Source: an uncultured bacterium (lineage in GTDB: Bacteria; Cyanobacteriota; Vampirovibrionia; Gastranaerophilales; Gastranaerophilaceae). From it: DNA of 64,000 nt. Below are positions 44,343-53,338 of this stretch, one piece after another (position 1 is the stretch's first letter; every line of letters begins with the position of its first letter). A model generated the notes under the pieces. It was not told the origin of the DNA, ran no database searches, and saw nothing but the letters and a program-made list of their open reading frames with translations. Made by a program: the position numbers and the translations under genes. The stretch lies in assembly GCA_900551965.1 (NCBI GenBank), contig URYF01000001.1, forward strand, positions 1-64,000, read 5' to 3'.

Positions 44343-44986
44343 AAAAAAATATATTGATTGTAGAAGATCACGAATTAACAAGATTTGGTTTGAAAACAAC
44401 ATTTGAAGATGTTGATTTTATCGGGGTAATTTACGAGGCTTCATCTGCAGAGGATGCGCTTGAAATTTTTAAAAACAATTCTGTTGATGTTGTTATTATG
44501 GATTTAGGGCTGCCAAATATGAATGGTATTGATGCTTCGCGCGCTATTCATAATATAAATCCGGAAACAAAAATAATTATTTTAACCTCTCATAATGATG
44601 AAAAAGAGGTTTTAAACAGTTTAAAAGCCGGAGCCAATGCTTATTGCTCAAAAGAAATTAATCTTCAAAGACTTGTTCAGGTTGTTCAATCAGTTGCAGA
44701 CGGCGCAGCCTGGTTTGATCCAAGTATTGCTCATATTGTCCTTCAGGCAAGTGCTAATGCGAGCGTCGGGGATGCAAACTTGAATTATAAAGAATATGAT
44801 TTAACCGCGCGTGAAGCCCAGATTTTGAAACTTATGACAGAAGGCAACAGTAATATGGAGATTGCGCAGCACCTTGTGATAAGTGTTAATACAACAAAAG
44901 CTCATGTTGCAAGTATTTTGCAAAAATTAGAGGTTGATGACAGGCTGCAGGCAGCTTTGAAGGCTTTAAAATACAAAATTGTTTAA
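44339..44986 (+). CDS. NarL/FixJ-type response regulator
   Basis: 215 residues. A receiver domain (ILIVEDHELTR with the acidic pair, VVIMDLGLPNMNG with phospho-Asp, ILTSHNDE, and AYCSKEINLQ with the Lys) precedes a LuxR-type helix-turn-helix (LTAREAQILKLMTEGNSNMEIAQHLVIS...VNTTKAHVASILQKL). Overlaps the TPR gene by four bases and lies 16 bases from a second regulator of the same class. No histidine kinase is adjacent; the nearest is the one at 55.7-57.4 kb. Confidence 0.95.
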   Translation: MKKNILIVEDHELTRFGLKTTFEDVDFIGVIYEASSAEDALEIFKNNSVDVVIMDLGLPNMNGIDASRAIHNINPETKIIILTSHNDEKEVLNSLKAGANAYCSKEINLQRLVQVVQSVADGAAWFDPSIAHIVLQASANASVGDANLNYKEYDLTAREAQILKLMTEGNSNMEIAQHLVISVNTTKAHVASILQKLEVDDRLQAALKALKYKIV

Positions 44987-45002
44987 AATAAGGATAATAT
45001 AA

Positions 45003-45629
45003 ATGTCCGAATTAACAAAAATATTGCTCGTTGATGATAATCCGAAATATTTAGAAGATGTTCTTCCTTTTTACGGTTATGAGGTGAACTGTGCCAAAAA
45101 TGGGGTGCAGGCGCTTGAGGTATTGAAATCCGGCAAGGTTTTTGATTTAATTTTATTAGATGTCATGATGCCCGAAATGGACGGCTGGGAAACTATTAAG
45201 CAGATAAGAAAAACCCCGGGCATAAGTGCTATTCCGGTAATTATGGTTACAGCGGTCAATGAGGATCAGAAAATGGTGTCCGGTTTGAAAATCGGAGCTG
45301 ATGACTATGTTGTAAAACCGTTTATCCTGCCGAATCTTCTAGCAAGAATTGAAGCTGTTTTGCGCAGGGTGAAACCTAATAATAACAATACTTTTACCTC
45401 TAATGTTACAATAAATCAAGTTCAACAATTTAATAGCTTGACTCGAAGGGAAAAAGATGTTTTATTATTAGTTACGCAGGGAGAAAGCAATAAGTCCATT
45501 GCAGAAAAACTCGTATTGAGTGAAGTTACCGTAAAAAGCCACTTAAACAATATATTCAAAAAATTAAATGTTACAAATCGGACTCAGGCGCTACTGCTTG
45601 CTATGCAGATGAATTTAGTAGAAAAATAA
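45003..45629 (+). CDS. Response regulator with LuxR-type DNA-binding domain
   Basis: 208 residues. The receiver (ILLVDDNPKYLEDV, LILLDVMMPEMDGWE with phospho-Asp, MVTAVNEDQK, VVKPFILPNLLARIEAVLRR) looks more like an OmpR-class receiver than that of its neighbour, but the output domain is LuxR/GerE-type (LTRREKDVLLLVTQGESNKSIAEKLVLS...VTVKSHLNNIFKKL). It probably controls transcription, maybe as a partner or competitor of the regulator just upstream. It is followed 21 bases later by the pentapeptide protein gene. Confidence 0.95.
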   Translation: MSELTKILLVDDNPKYLEDVLPFYGYEVNCAKNGVQALEVLKSGKVFDLILLDVMMPEMDGWETIKQIRKTPGISAIPVIMVTAVNEDQKMVSGLKIGADDYVVKPFILPNLLARIEAVLRRVKPNNNNTFTSNVTINQVQQFNSLTRREKDVLLLVTQGESNKSIAEKLVLSEVTVKSHLNNIFKKLNVTNRTQALLLAMQMNLVEK

Positions 45630-45650
45630 ATATATTTTAAGGAGATAAGA

Positions 45651-46181
45651 ATGTTAGATTATACAAAAGAAGAATTATTATCCTTGATTCAAAGTACCCC
45701 GGAAAAGTTTAACCAGTGGAAAAAAGATAGGGATGATGTAGATTTAAGTGAAGTTGATTTTTCAAATATGGTCATAAAAGATGTAGATTTTTCAGATGTT
45801 GACCTAAATTCAAGTTCGTTTGCTGATTGTAATTTGGCACTGGTAAGTTTTTATGGTGCGGATCTTACAGCTGTTGATTTTACAAGATCTGTTGTAACAG
45901 AATGTGATTTTTCTGAATGTATTTTAACAGGTGCAGATTGCAGTTATGCTGAAATGACTTATTGTAATTTTACTGATTGCGATATGGCCGGAACTGTTTT
46001 ATCAGAAACTGTTTTGACAAGTTCGGATTTATCGGCTGCCGAAAATTTGAATTCTGCAAGATATGACAGTGATACAGTATGGCCAGATGATGATATGCTT
46101 CCTGATGGATTTGATATGGCTTGCAAAGATGATTTGTCTTCTTTAAAAGATGATGAAGATTTATCAGTTGGTGATTACTAG
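45651..46181 (+). CDS. Pentapeptide-repeat protein
   Basis: 176 residues. From about 28 to 125 the sequence is a run of five-residue units of the A(D/N)LxX kind (VDLSEVDFSNMVIKDVDFSD, SSSFADCNLALVSFYGADLT, ...SDLSAA), which fold into a square right-handed beta-helix. The C-terminal 45 residues are very acidic (DDDMLPDGFDMACKDDLSSL...). The acidic, DNA-like surface of such helices can mimic nucleic acid, but no DNA gyrase link is shown here. AAGGAGAT precedes the ATG. Confidence 0.9.
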   Translation: MLDYTKEELLSLIQSTPEKFNQWKKDRDDVDLSEVDFSNMVIKDVDFSDVDLNSSSFADCNLALVSFYGADLTAVDFTRSVVTECDFSECILTGADCSYAEMTYCNFTDCDMAGTVLSETVLTSSDLSAAENLNSARYDSDTVWPDDDMLPDGFDMACKDDLSSLKDDEDLSVGDY

Positions 46182-46200
46182 GATTTAAAAGGAGAGTATA

Positions 46201-46950
46201 ATGATAAAAGTTGCAGTATGCGGTGCATTTGGCAAAATGGGAAAAGAGGTCTGTGAAGCGGTTGAAGCAGCAGAAGGTATGAAACTCACTGCAAAAATTG
46301 ATGTTCACGGTGCCGCTTATAGAACCATTGAAGAAGCTAAAGCTAATTGTGAATTTGATGTTCTTGTTGATTTTACGCAACCGGCATCTATTTATGAGCA
46401 TGCCAAATTCTGCCTTCGTAACGGTATAAAAATCGTTATCGGAACAACTGGTCTTAAAGATGAAGAAATAGAATTTCTTAGAAAACTTTCAACCGATAAT
46501 CTTACAAGCTGCTTGATTGCTCCTAATTTTTCAACCGGTGCGGTTCTTATGATGATGTTCTCTCAAATGGCTGCAAAATATTTCGATAATGCTGAAATTA
46601 TTGAGCTTCATCATAATCAAAAAAAAGATGCTCCATCAGGTACTGCAATTAAAACTGCGCTTATGATGTCACAGGCTAAGGAAACCTTTCAAAAAGGTAA
46701 TTGTCCTGAAACTGAAACAATTGAAGGCTCAAGAGGCGGAACCTCATACTCTGATATTCAAATCCACTCAGTCAGAATGCCCGGTTATATTGCATCTCAA
46801 GAGGTAATTTTTGGTTCATCAGGGCAAATCTTTAAAATCCGTCACGATTCAATGGATAGAAAATGCTATATGGCAGGGGTCCTGATGGCTATTCAACATG
46901 TAATGGATAAAAATGATTTTGTCTATGGACTGGAAAATATAATGAAATAA
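46201..46950 (+). CDS. dapB: 4-hydroxy-tetrahydrodipicolinate reductase
   Basis: Lysine/diaminopimelate pathway enzyme, reducing the DapA product with NAD(P)H. 249 residues: Rossmann motif VAVCGAFGKMGKEV (with the unusual CGAFGK in place of GAxGRMG), LVDFTQPASIYEH, IVIGTTGLKDEE, APNFSTGAVLMM, and the substrate-binding ELHHNQKKDAPSGTA. Twenty bases after the pentapeptide gene with AGGAGAG before its ATG, so it is probably the last gene of the signalling operon. asd, which acts two steps earlier in the pathway, lies on the minus strand at 50.8 kb. Confidence 0.95.
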   Translation: MIKVAVCGAFGKMGKEVCEAVEAAEGMKLTAKIDVHGAAYRTIEEAKANCEFDVLVDFTQPASIYEHAKFCLRNGIKIVIGTTGLKDEEIEFLRKLSTDNLTSCLIAPNFSTGAVLMMMFSQMAAKYFDNAEIIELHHNQKKDAPSGTAIKTALMMSQAKETFQKGNCPETETIEGSRGGTSYSDIQIHSVRMPGYIASQEVIFGSSGQIFKIRHDSMDRKCYMAGVLMAIQHVMDKNDFVYGLENIMK

Positions 46951-46993
46951 CCAAGGATATGTTGCTTGTATAACAAATAATTTTAAAAAGAAA

Positions 46994-47012
46994 ACCCCGC
47001 ATTTTGCGGGGT
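46994..47012 (+). terminator. Terminator after dapB
   Basis: Stem ACCCCGCA / TGCGGGGT (46994-47001 with 47005-47012), TTT loop, followed by AAAATTTTTC. Confidence 0.85.
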
Positions 47013-47220
47013 AAAATTTTTCTAGGAATTAGGAATAGGAATAATTGTCTCTCTTTATTTAAACGGAATTTGTAATTTTCTTCTTTTTGTTTTCTCTTAA
47101 TATCTCTCGTGTTTATTTAATGTTTACATATATATAAAGTATATATTAATTATATAATTTCAGCGAGTGGATATTTTGTTACAAAAGTTAATATCTTTTT
47201 TGTAGTTTTTTTGCAAATAA

Positions 47221-47250
47221 AAACGAGGTACTTATGAGCACCTCGTTTTC
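47221..47250 (-). terminator. Terminator of the lpxD-lpxC-fabZ operon
   Basis: Perfect 10-bp stem AAAACGAGGT / ACCTCGTTTT (47221-47230 with 47241-47250) beyond the fabZ stop; read on the minus strand it ends in a T-run. Confidence 0.8.
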
Positions 47251-47266
47251 AAGTATTTTTAATAGT

Positions 47267-47710
47267 TTATTTTAAAGCAAAAGTCATATCAGCTTCTACG
47301 CAGACTTTGCCGTCAACTTTAGCAACACCGTGAGCTTTGCAGATAGGTCCTTTTACTTTAGTAAGTTCAATTTCCATATCAAGCTTATCGCCAGGTCTTA
47401 CGATATTTTTAAATCTTACGTTGTCAACTCCTGCGTATAGAGTTAATTTACCTTCAAATTCAGGCATTGTCATTAAGATTGGAGCTGAGCATTGAGCCAT
47501 TGCTTCAAGCTGTAAAACCCCAGGCATAATTGGATTTCCCGGGAAGTGACCTTGGAAGAATTGTTCATTCATTGTTAAGTTTTTATAGCCTTTTGCATAT
47601 TTGCCCGGTACACATTCTGTTATTCTATCAACAAGCAGGAATGGGTATCTGTGCGGAATCATTTCCATTATTTGCAAAGTATCAAAACTTAAAATTGTTT
47701 CTTCAGACAT
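47267..47710 (-). CDS. fabZ: (3R)-hydroxyacyl-ACP dehydratase FabZ
   Basis: Dehydrates 3-hydroxyacyl-ACP in fatty acid elongation. 147 residues of hot-dog fold; MEMIPHRYPFLLVDRI, the active-site His in QGHFPGNPIMPGVLQLEAMAQ, and ITECVPGKYAKGYKN. Last gene of the minus-strand lipid A cluster, ten bases after lpxC. lpxA, often next in such clusters, is not in this window. Confidence 0.97.
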   Translation of the reverse strand: MSEETILSFDTLQIMEMIPHRYPFLLVDRITECVPGKYAKGYKNLTMNEQFFQGHFPGNPIMPGVLQLEAMAQCSAPILMTMPEFEGKLTLYAGVDNVRFKNIVRPGDKLDMEIELTKVKGPICKAHGVAKVDGKVCVEADMTFALK

Positions 47711-47720
47711 TTTTCTCTCC

Positions 47721-48539
47721 TTATATTTCTATTAATTTATCTTTAAGCATTTTTGCGGTTTTAACATGAACAGCGTGTCCGGCTTCTTTTGCAAGAATCT
47801 GGCATCTCATATTCAGCGGGTTAACTCCTGTTAGGTACAAATCTCCGATAAGGTCAAGCATTTTATGCTTAATTTGTTCGTTTTCTGAGCGAAGCTCTGT
47901 AGTGTATCCGCCATCATCTGTTAAACCTACTGTATTTTCCTGGGTTACGCCCTGGGCAAATCCAAGCATTTGGAATTTTTTCAAATCTCTATAGAATCCG
48001 AAAGTTCTTGCTTCTATTATTTCGTATTTGTTTTTTGGGTTGAAATTAACAAATTTTCTTGTCAAATCCGGATGGTCATAATTCACTGCATAAGATATGA
48101 ATAGATTATCAGATGGCAGGATTACAAGGCTTGTTTTTCCATTGATGTAATATACAGGTTCTGAAACTGTATAGAATTTTTCTTTTGCAAAAAGCGGTTT
48201 ATCAATGCCTGCTTCTTTGATTGCTTCAACCCATTTCAATGAACTTCCGTCAAGGATAGGAACTTCTTCTTCTGTCATACAGATATCAACAGAATCTATA
48301 CGGCAGAATGCAAGTGCTGCAGATAAATGTTCGGTTAGCATTGCACGGGCTTTATTAGTTCCCATAACTACACAATGATCTGTTGATACAACATGATCCG
48401 TATCAGCGCAAAAAGAGTCTTTACCTTTTACAAAGTACCTTATCTGTCCTGAGTTTGACGGGAAAAGTGTAACTTCGCACGGTTTGTTTTTCATAAGCCC
48501 GTTTCCGGTTATTTTGACTTCTTTTTTAAGTGTAACCAT
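47721..48539 (-). CDS. lpxC: UDP-3-O-acyl-N-acetylglucosamine deacetylase LpxC
   Basis: Zinc deacetylase, the committed step of lipid A synthesis. 272 residues, in the shorter (cyanobacterial-like) range. KITGNGLMKNKPCEV opens the first domain; zinc ligands sit in TEHLSAALAFC and HKMLDLIGDLYL; the catalytic His is in AGHAVHVKTA; ARTFGFYRD is also a family mark. Seven bases after lpxD, AAGGAG-type site upstream. Presence means the outer membrane contains lipid A-like molecules. Confidence 0.96.
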   Translation of the reverse strand: MVTLKKEVKITGNGLMKNKPCEVTLFPSNSGQIRYFVKGKDSFCADTDHVVSTDHCVVMGTNKARAMLTEHLSAALAFCRIDSVDICMTEEEVPILDGSSLKWVEAIKEAGIDKPLFAKEKFYTVSEPVYYINGKTSLVILPSDNLFISYAVNYDHPDLTRKFVNFNPKNKYEIIEARTFGFYRDLKKFQMLGFAQGVTQENTVGLTDDGGYTTELRSENEQIKHKMLDLIGDLYLTGVNPLNMRCQILAKEAGHAVHVKTAKMLKDKLIEI

Positions 48540-48545
48540 CTTTGT

Positions 48546-49643
48546 TTATTCTACCTCTTGATGTGCTTCTTCAAAAGATTTTAACATTGGTTCAAATTTT
48601 CTGAACTTTGCAAAAATTTCTTGAGCATCTTTCATTGTTTTCAACTGTTTGATAAAGTCTTTTCTTGGAACAGCCGGAATACCTACAATAATTGATTTTG
48701 CAGGGAATGATTTTGTAACCCCGGCTTTTGCTGTAATAATTGTATCTGAACCGATTTCAATATGATCAGCAAGACCTGCTTGGCCTGCGATAACAACTCT
48801 GTCTCCGATTACACAGCTGCCTGCGATACCTACTTGCGATACGATTAAACAGCCTTTTCCAACACGGCAGTTGTGTCCGATCATAACAAGGTCATCAATT
48901 TTTGTATTATCACCGATTACTGTATTTTCAATTGTTCCGCGGTCGATTGCAGTGTTTGCTCCGATTTCAACATTGTTTCCGATTACAACAGAACCTATTG
49001 ACGGGATTTTAAAAATTACCTGTTCAACTTCGTTTTCTTTAATTTCACCGTCTTTTCTTGCATTTTCGATATTGTTAGGATTTTCTGTTACGAAACTGAA
49101 ACCGTCAGCCCCAAGAGAAACTCCGTGTTGTAAAATTACATTGTTACCGATTTGAACTCTGTCGCCGATGTTTACACCCGGATGGAAGAAGCAGTTTGTA
49201 CCGATTTTAACGTTGCTTCCGATGTATGAATTTGCAAGAATTTTTGTATTATCGCCGATAACAGCGTTTGGAGAAACAACAACATTAGGACCGATACATA
49301 CGTTTTGCCCGAGTTTTGCACTAGGATCAACTACAGCTGACGGGTGAACATCTTTGTTCACAACCGGAGGAACGTAGAATAGGTTTAATAATTTCATCAT
49401 TGCAAGTCTTGGTCTTTCGACTTCGATAGTAGTGAAACCGTCAATCTGTACTCCTAAAGGTACTAAAGCTGCTTTAGCTTTTGACTTTGCCAGGTTTGCA
49501 ATTTCTTCTTCGCCCAGTGCCAGTGCTAATGTGTTTTCATCACTCAATAGCGGAGGTGCAATATGTGTAATTTCAGGACTCTGAACTTTTGTCAGCATAC
49601 CGCTTACAATTTGTGTAATTTCATCTACTGTAAATGATTTCAT
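48546..49643 (-). CDS. lpxD: UDP-3-O-(3-hydroxyacyl)glucosamine N-acyltransferase LpxD
   Basis: Adds the amide-linked acyl chain in lipid A synthesis. 365 residues: an N-terminal uridine-binding domain (about 1-105), then a left-handed beta-helix of hexapeptide repeats (from about 110, for example [20 protein letters not shown] and [20 protein letters not shown] with the catalytic His in MIGHNCRVG), and a C-terminal helix. About 20 residues longer than E. coli LpxD because of an acidic insert near 200-215. AAGGAGAA lies before the ATG. Confidence 0.96.
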   Translation of the reverse strand: MKSFTVDEITQIVSGMLTKVQSPEITHIAPPLLSDENTLALALGEEEIANLAKSKAKAALVPLGVQIDGFTTIEVERPRLAMMKLLNLFYVPPVVNKDVHPSAVVDPSAKLGQNVCIGPNVVVSPNAVIGDNTKILANSYIGSNVKIGTNCFFHPGVNIGDRVQIGNNVILQHGVSLGADGFSFVTENPNNIENARKDGEIKENEVEQVIFKIPSIGSVVIGNNVEIGANTAIDRGTIENTVIGDNTKIDDLVMIGHNCRVGKGCLIVSQVGIAGSCVIGDRVVIAGQAGLADHIEIGSDTIITAKAGVTKSFPAKSIIVGIPAVPRKDFIKQLKTMKDAQEIFAKFRKFEPMLKSFEEAHQEVE

Positions 49644-49678
49644 TTTATTCTCCTTATTTACTTATTTCTGAATAATTT

Positions 49679-50152
49679 CTAATTGTTTTCTTTCATTTTT
49701 TCAATAGTGTTGGTTGTTGATTTGCCTTCAACAAAGGTTATAAATTCTACTCTGGTATTATTTTTTTTCATAATATCAGCTTCAGGAAGGGTTTCCATTG
49801 TATAATCCGCACCTTTTGTATAAACATCAGGTTTAATTTCATCAAGAAGATTTTTAGGACTGTCTTCATCGAAAAGTACAACATAATCAACACAAGAAAG
49901 AGCGCATAAAATTTCAGCTCTGTCTTGTTCGTTATTTATCGGGCGTGTTGGTCCTTTAATTGAGCGTACTGATTTGTCTGAATTTAGTAACACTACAGAG
50001 TAATCTGCAAAAGATTTTGTTTTTTGCAAATACCTGACATGTCCGACATGTAAAATATCAAAACAGCCGTTTGTCGCAACTATTGTTTTGCCGCTTTTAT
50101 GCAGTTTATCAACAAAGCCGGCTACATTTTCTCTTCTAAGAACTTGACCCAT
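49679..50152 (-). CDS. RfaE2-type nucleotidyltransferase (heptose-1-phosphate adenylyltransferase-like)
   Basis: 157 residues, only the C-terminal (cytidylyltransferase-fold) half of E. coli HldE. VATNGCFDILHVGHVRYLQ contains the HxGH nucleotide motif, followed by VVLLNSDKSVRSIKGPTRPI and DVYTKGADYTMETLPE. In the separate-protein form it loads ADP onto heptose-1-phosphate for LPS core heptose. No heptose kinase or isomerase is beside it. It leads the lpxD-lpxC-fabZ set by 35 bases. Confidence 0.9.
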   Translation of the reverse strand: MGQVLRRENVAGFVDKLHKSGKTIVATNGCFDILHVGHVRYLQKTKSFADYSVVLLNSDKSVRSIKGPTRPINNEQDRAEILCALSCVDYVVLFDEDSPKNLLDEIKPDVYTKGADYTMETLPEADIMKKNNTRVEFITFVEGKSTTNTIEKMKENN

Positions 50153-50224
50153 TAATATACCCTCTAATAAATCAATTATACACGAAACAAGTCTAAAAAG
50201 CCCTGTTTATTAACAAAAAGTAAT

Positions 50225-50252
50225 AAAAAGACCCCTGTAAAGAGGTCTTTTT
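50225..50252 (-). terminator. Terminator between small minus-strand genes and the RfaE2 gene
   Basis: Stem AAAAAGACC / GGTCTTTTT (50225-50233 with 50244-50252); read on the minus strand it ends the unit asd plus two small genes. Confidence 0.8.
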
Positions 50253-50259
50253 ATAGGCT

Positions 50260-50559
50260 TTATTTTTTATATAAAATTATTGTTTTAAATTTTTGAAATA
50301 CCGGATTCCAAGGTGCAAGCTCGCTGTATTTATCCATATCAAGATTAAACCGATGTCTGCTTATATATTCATCTGTCTGTGGTTGTTTTTCAAGATCTAT
50401 GGTTTTATATGAAGAACTAAAATCAGCATTAGTTTTTATATTTTTTAAAAAGTTCTCATTTTTTGCCTGTTTTGATAATTTTGCAGACATCTTTTGCATA
50501 CTTTTGAGATTCTTTTTGCCTATTTGCAAGCGCGTAATTGAAGCTGATATTTTTTTCAT
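50260..50559 (-). CDS. Small basic hypothetical protein
   Basis: 99 residues, Lys-rich in the first half (MKKISASITRLQIGKKNLKS), helical, with a Pro/Trp segment near the end (ELAPWNPVFQKF). AAAGGAAAA stands upstream of the ATG. No family recognised. It lies 18 bases behind another small gene and is followed by a terminator, so it is the last cistron of the asd unit. Confidence 0.55.
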   Translation of the reverse strand: MKKISASITRLQIGKKNLKSMQKMSAKLSKQAKNENFLKNIKTNADFSSSYKTIDLEKQPQTDEYISRHRFNLDMDKYSELAPWNPVFQKFKTIILYKK

Positions 50560-50577
50560 AACACATTTTCCTTTTTG

Positions 50578-50820
50578 TTATATGTAAGTTGAAAATTTTT
50601 GTTCTTTTACTACCTTGCTTTTTGGATTTACAAACCCTTTTAAAACTTTAGGTATTTTTCTTAAAGCTCTTGCCGGAAGTTTGCTTTCTCCAAATGCGGA
50701 ATGGTTTGAGCTTAGGCGTTCTGTAATCATTGTAGTTGCGGTTTTTATATCCGGATGTATTATCTGGAACCCCTTGCAATCTGTAGTAATTGGGGTAATT
50801 GTAAGTTTAGTAATATTCAT
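50578..50820 (-). CDS. Small hypothetical protein behind asd
   Basis: 80 residues (MNITKLTITPITTDCKGFQI...). AAAGGACAAAG precedes the ATG, 12 bases after asd. The opposite strand also has a hydrophobic frame here (50615-50836), but that one has only a TTG start and would lie antisense to asd's 3' end, so the minus-strand gene is preferred. A Lys/Pro-rich C-terminus (RKIPKVLKGFVNPKSKVVK) is visible; function unknown. Confidence 0.5.
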   Translation of the reverse strand: MNITKLTITPITTDCKGFQIIHPDIKTATTMITERLSSNHSAFGESKLPARALRKIPKVLKGFVNPKSKVVKEQKFSTYI

Positions 50821-50832
50821 CTTTGTCCTTTA

Positions 50833-51855
50833 TTAGTATAATTCCATTTCAATAACTTTTTTGCAAATTCTAACAGTGTTTAAAGCTGCACCGATTCTGA
50901 TATTGTCGGCTACACACCATAGTGAAATTCCGTTATCAAATGCCAGATTTTTTCTGATTCTGCCGACAAATACCGGATCAACACCTGAAGCATCACGTGT
51001 TGTCGGGTATTCAAAGTTTGCAGGATCGTCAATAACTTTGATGCCGAATGAGTTTTTCATAATTTCGCGAACACCTTCCGGAGTTACCGGTTTTTCAAAC
51101 TCAATATCAACAGCTTCCGAGTGTCCGTTATAAACAGGAACTCTCGCTGCGGTACAAGAAATTGGCAAATCTTGCGGAAGGTGTAAAATCTTTTTGGTTT
51201 CGTTTACAACTTTCATTTCTTCTTTCGTGTAACCGTTCTCGCAAAATACATCAATTTGCGGGATTACGTTGAATGAAATAGGCTTTTTGAACGCACTTGG
51301 TTCAAAATCTTCACCGGCAAGAGTTGCTTTTGTATTTTCTGTTAACTCATTAATAGCTTTTAAGCCTGCACCTGAAACTGCTTGGTAAGTTGATACAATA
51401 AGTTTTTTTATTGTGAATTTTTCATGGAGAGGTTTTAATACAAGCATAAGTTGAGATGTTGAGCAGTTAGGGTTTGCAATAATACCTTTGTGTTTTCTTA
51501 AATCTTCATCGTTAGCGTATGCGATAACCAATGGTACATCAGATTCCATCCTGAAGGCTGAAGAGTTATCAATCAAAACTCCGCCGCGTTTAACGATTTC
51601 AGGAGCAAATTTTTGTGAAGTTGAACCGCCGGCAGAAGCTAATACGATATTTATGCCGTCAAAACTTTCCGGGGTTGCTTCTTCAACAGTATATTCTTTG
51701 CCTTGAAATTCTATTTTTGTACCTGCACTTTTTGCACTTGATAAAAACTTGATAGAATTAAATTCAACGTTTAATTCGTCAACTATTTTGGTAATTTCTC
51801 TTCCAACAACGCCGGTTGCGCCTAAAATTGCTATGTTCGGTTTTTGTTTTGACAT
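50833..51855 (-). CDS. asd: Aspartate-semialdehyde dehydrogenase
   Basis: NADPH-dependent reduction of aspartyl phosphate, the branch point to lysine/DAP, threonine and methionine. 340 residues; NADP loop AILGATGVVGREI, the catalytic Cys in IANPNCSTSQLM, STYQAVSGAG, and ARVPVYNGHSEAVDIEFE. Normal length. AAAGGGAA lies upstream. It heads a minus-strand unit with two small genes. Confidence 0.97.
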   Translation of the reverse strand: MSKQKPNIAILGATGVVGREITKIVDELNVEFNSIKFLSSAKSAGTKIEFQGKEYTVEEATPESFDGINIVLASAGGSTSQKFAPEIVKRGGVLIDNSSAFRMESDVPLVIAYANDEDLRKHKGIIANPNCSTSQLMLVLKPLHEKFTIKKLIVSTYQAVSGAGLKAINELTENTKATLAGEDFEPSAFKKPISFNVIPQIDVFCENGYTKEEMKVVNETKKILHLPQDLPISCTAARVPVYNGHSEAVDIEFEKPVTPEGVREIMKNSFGIKVIDDPANFEYPTTRDASGVDPVFVGRIRKNLAFDNGISLWCVADNIRIGAALNTVRICKKVIEMELY

Positions 51856-51952
51856 AATCTATAATTCCCTTTCTCTCGTGTAATTTCTATAATACTACAA
51901 GAATAATTTTTAAGAAACGGCGTTGGGGGAATTTTAATAAGTGTTTACAATT

Positions 51953-53335
51953 TTAACCGAGATATTTTTGAAGAGTTTCTCTATTAAATACTTCGACACT
52001 GTTTTGAGAATGGATAAATACCATGCTTGAAATTATTGATTTTAGGGTGTCAAAATCTGAAAATGCCATTTTGTTACGTAAATCTTCCATATTATTTGCA
52101 AGAAATTCCATAATAATAGTTTTATCATTATAAACAAGGCTTGAAAAATAGTCGAAGGACTCTTTTGATTTAATCCCTTCAAGATAGATTATATCAGGGT
52201 TTTGAAACTCTATAAATCTTGAAGCTTTATCCATATTAAACCCGACATTTTCGTTAAATTCGCACTGATTAACTCCTTGAAGTTCGTATTTTGAAATACT
52301 TTCAAGGGTCATAATATTTTTATTCTTTTGTTTTGCAGCTTCTAATAAAAGCGAATATATAACATGGGTTTTTCCGCTCAAAGATGAACCGCAGACAAGA
52401 ATAATTCCAGGTTTGTCCAGTGATTGCTTGATTTCTGAAAGCTCGGATTTTGAAGAAATTATTTTATCCAAAGTTTTTGGGGGTTTATAAATTTTTAAGA
52501 AAATTCTTTCTCCCATAATTGTCGGGAATGTTGAGACACTTGCCAGAACAATTATGTTGTCTACCTTGAAACAAAGTTTTCCAAGCTGCGGGACTTCAGA
52601 AACTGACGGATCAAGTTCTGATAGTGATTTTAATTTTGCAGCAAAAGAGGTTACAAGAGCCGTCGGGACAACTCCTTTGTTGTTCAATTCTCCGTGCTTT
52701 TTAAAGTTTACCCCAAGACCATCTTCTTCTGCCTGGAAGGTTACCTCGTGAATCCCTTCAAGGATTGCTTGTTTTAAGATAGCGCGGATAATTTTTTGGA
52801 TATGATTGTCGCTCAAGTCTTCTTTATGAAGCTCGTCCTGCCAGTCATAACCTGAATTTGCATCTGTTGAAATATTGCCGACAGAAACATCAATTTTATA
52901 ATATTCATCAATCTTTTTGAGAATACTTTCTTCTGAAGATAATACCGGGTCAATTTCACATTCGGCACTTTCCATAATTTTGTCAATCGCAAACAAATCC
53001 CTTGGGTCTGCCATGGCAACTGTCAGAGTGTTTTCAATTTTAAACAGCGGAATAATTTTGTATCTTCTTGCATCTGAAAAGTTTATGTATTTTAAACATT
53101 TTGCATCCAAATCGTAATCTTCAAGGTTTACGTACGGTGTATGAAGTTTTGATTCTAAAAATTTAATCAGCTGCTCTTCTGACAAAAATCCGGAATTAAT
53201 AAGTGCCTGCCCAATATTGATGTTTTGAGCATTTGCAATTTCTTCTGCTTGTTCAACTACTTCGTATTGAACAAGTCCTTCTCTAACCAAATCGTATTTT
53301 AAAGTTTCAAGTGTTTTATTTGTAATAATATTCAT
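51953..53335 (-). CDS. Degenerate PilB/GspE-like ATPase with MshEN-type N-terminus
   Basis: 460 residues. The N-terminal part (about 1-145) has the GspE-N/MshEN repeat (NIGQALINSGFLSEEQLIKF, then LHTPYVNLEDYDLD), a fold that binds cyclic di-GMP in many pilus and secretion ATPases. The rest follows PilB but with eroded motifs: Walker A is GSSLSGKTH instead of GPTGSGKTT, the Walker B region reads PDIIYLEGIKSKESF where family members have PDIxxxGEIRDxET, and the tetracysteine zinc site is absent. It is probably not an active motor. It follows the CheY-like receiver gene by three bases. Confidence 0.8.
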   Translation of the reverse strand: MNIITNKTLETLKYDLVREGLVQYEVVEQAEEIANAQNINIGQALINSGFLSEEQLIKFLESKLHTPYVNLEDYDLDAKCLKYINFSDARRYKIIPLFKIENTLTVAMADPRDLFAIDKIMESAECEIDPVLSSEESILKKIDEYYKIDVSVGNISTDANSGYDWQDELHKEDLSDNHIQKIIRAILKQAILEGIHEVTFQAEEDGLGVNFKKHGELNNKGVVPTALVTSFAAKLKSLSELDPSVSEVPQLGKLCFKVDNIIVLASVSTFPTIMGERIFLKIYKPPKTLDKIISSKSELSEIKQSLDKPGIILVCGSSLSGKTHVIYSLLLEAAKQKNKNIMTLESISKYELQGVNQCEFNENVGFNMDKASRFIEFQNPDIIYLEGIKSKESFDYFSSLVYNDKTIIMEFLANNMEDLRNKMAFSDFDTLKSIISSMVFIHSQNSVEVFNRETLQKYLG

Positions 53336-53338
53336 TTC

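Larger units (their letters stand above)
46951..47266. other. 316-base gap with terminators of both flanking operons
   Basis: Contains the dapB terminator (46994-47012) and, near the right side, the terminator of the lipid A operon (47221-47250). Between them is a very AT-rich stretch with a TTTACA/TATAAT-like pair around 47123-47155 and a weak stem GATATT/AATATC followed by T-run (about 47172-47203). No reading frame is convincing. Confidence 0.4.

Noticed and set aside
46951..47266. Small RNA in the gap after dapB
   Set aside because: The promoter-like and hairpin-like elements are only about 40 bases apart and AT-rich by composition; no consistent fold.
50615..50836. Plus-strand hydrophobic frame of 73 codons
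   Set aside because: TTG start without a Shine-Dalgarno, antisense to a minus-strand gene that has one and lies in the asd unit; hydrophobicity can arise from the antisense of a polar frame.
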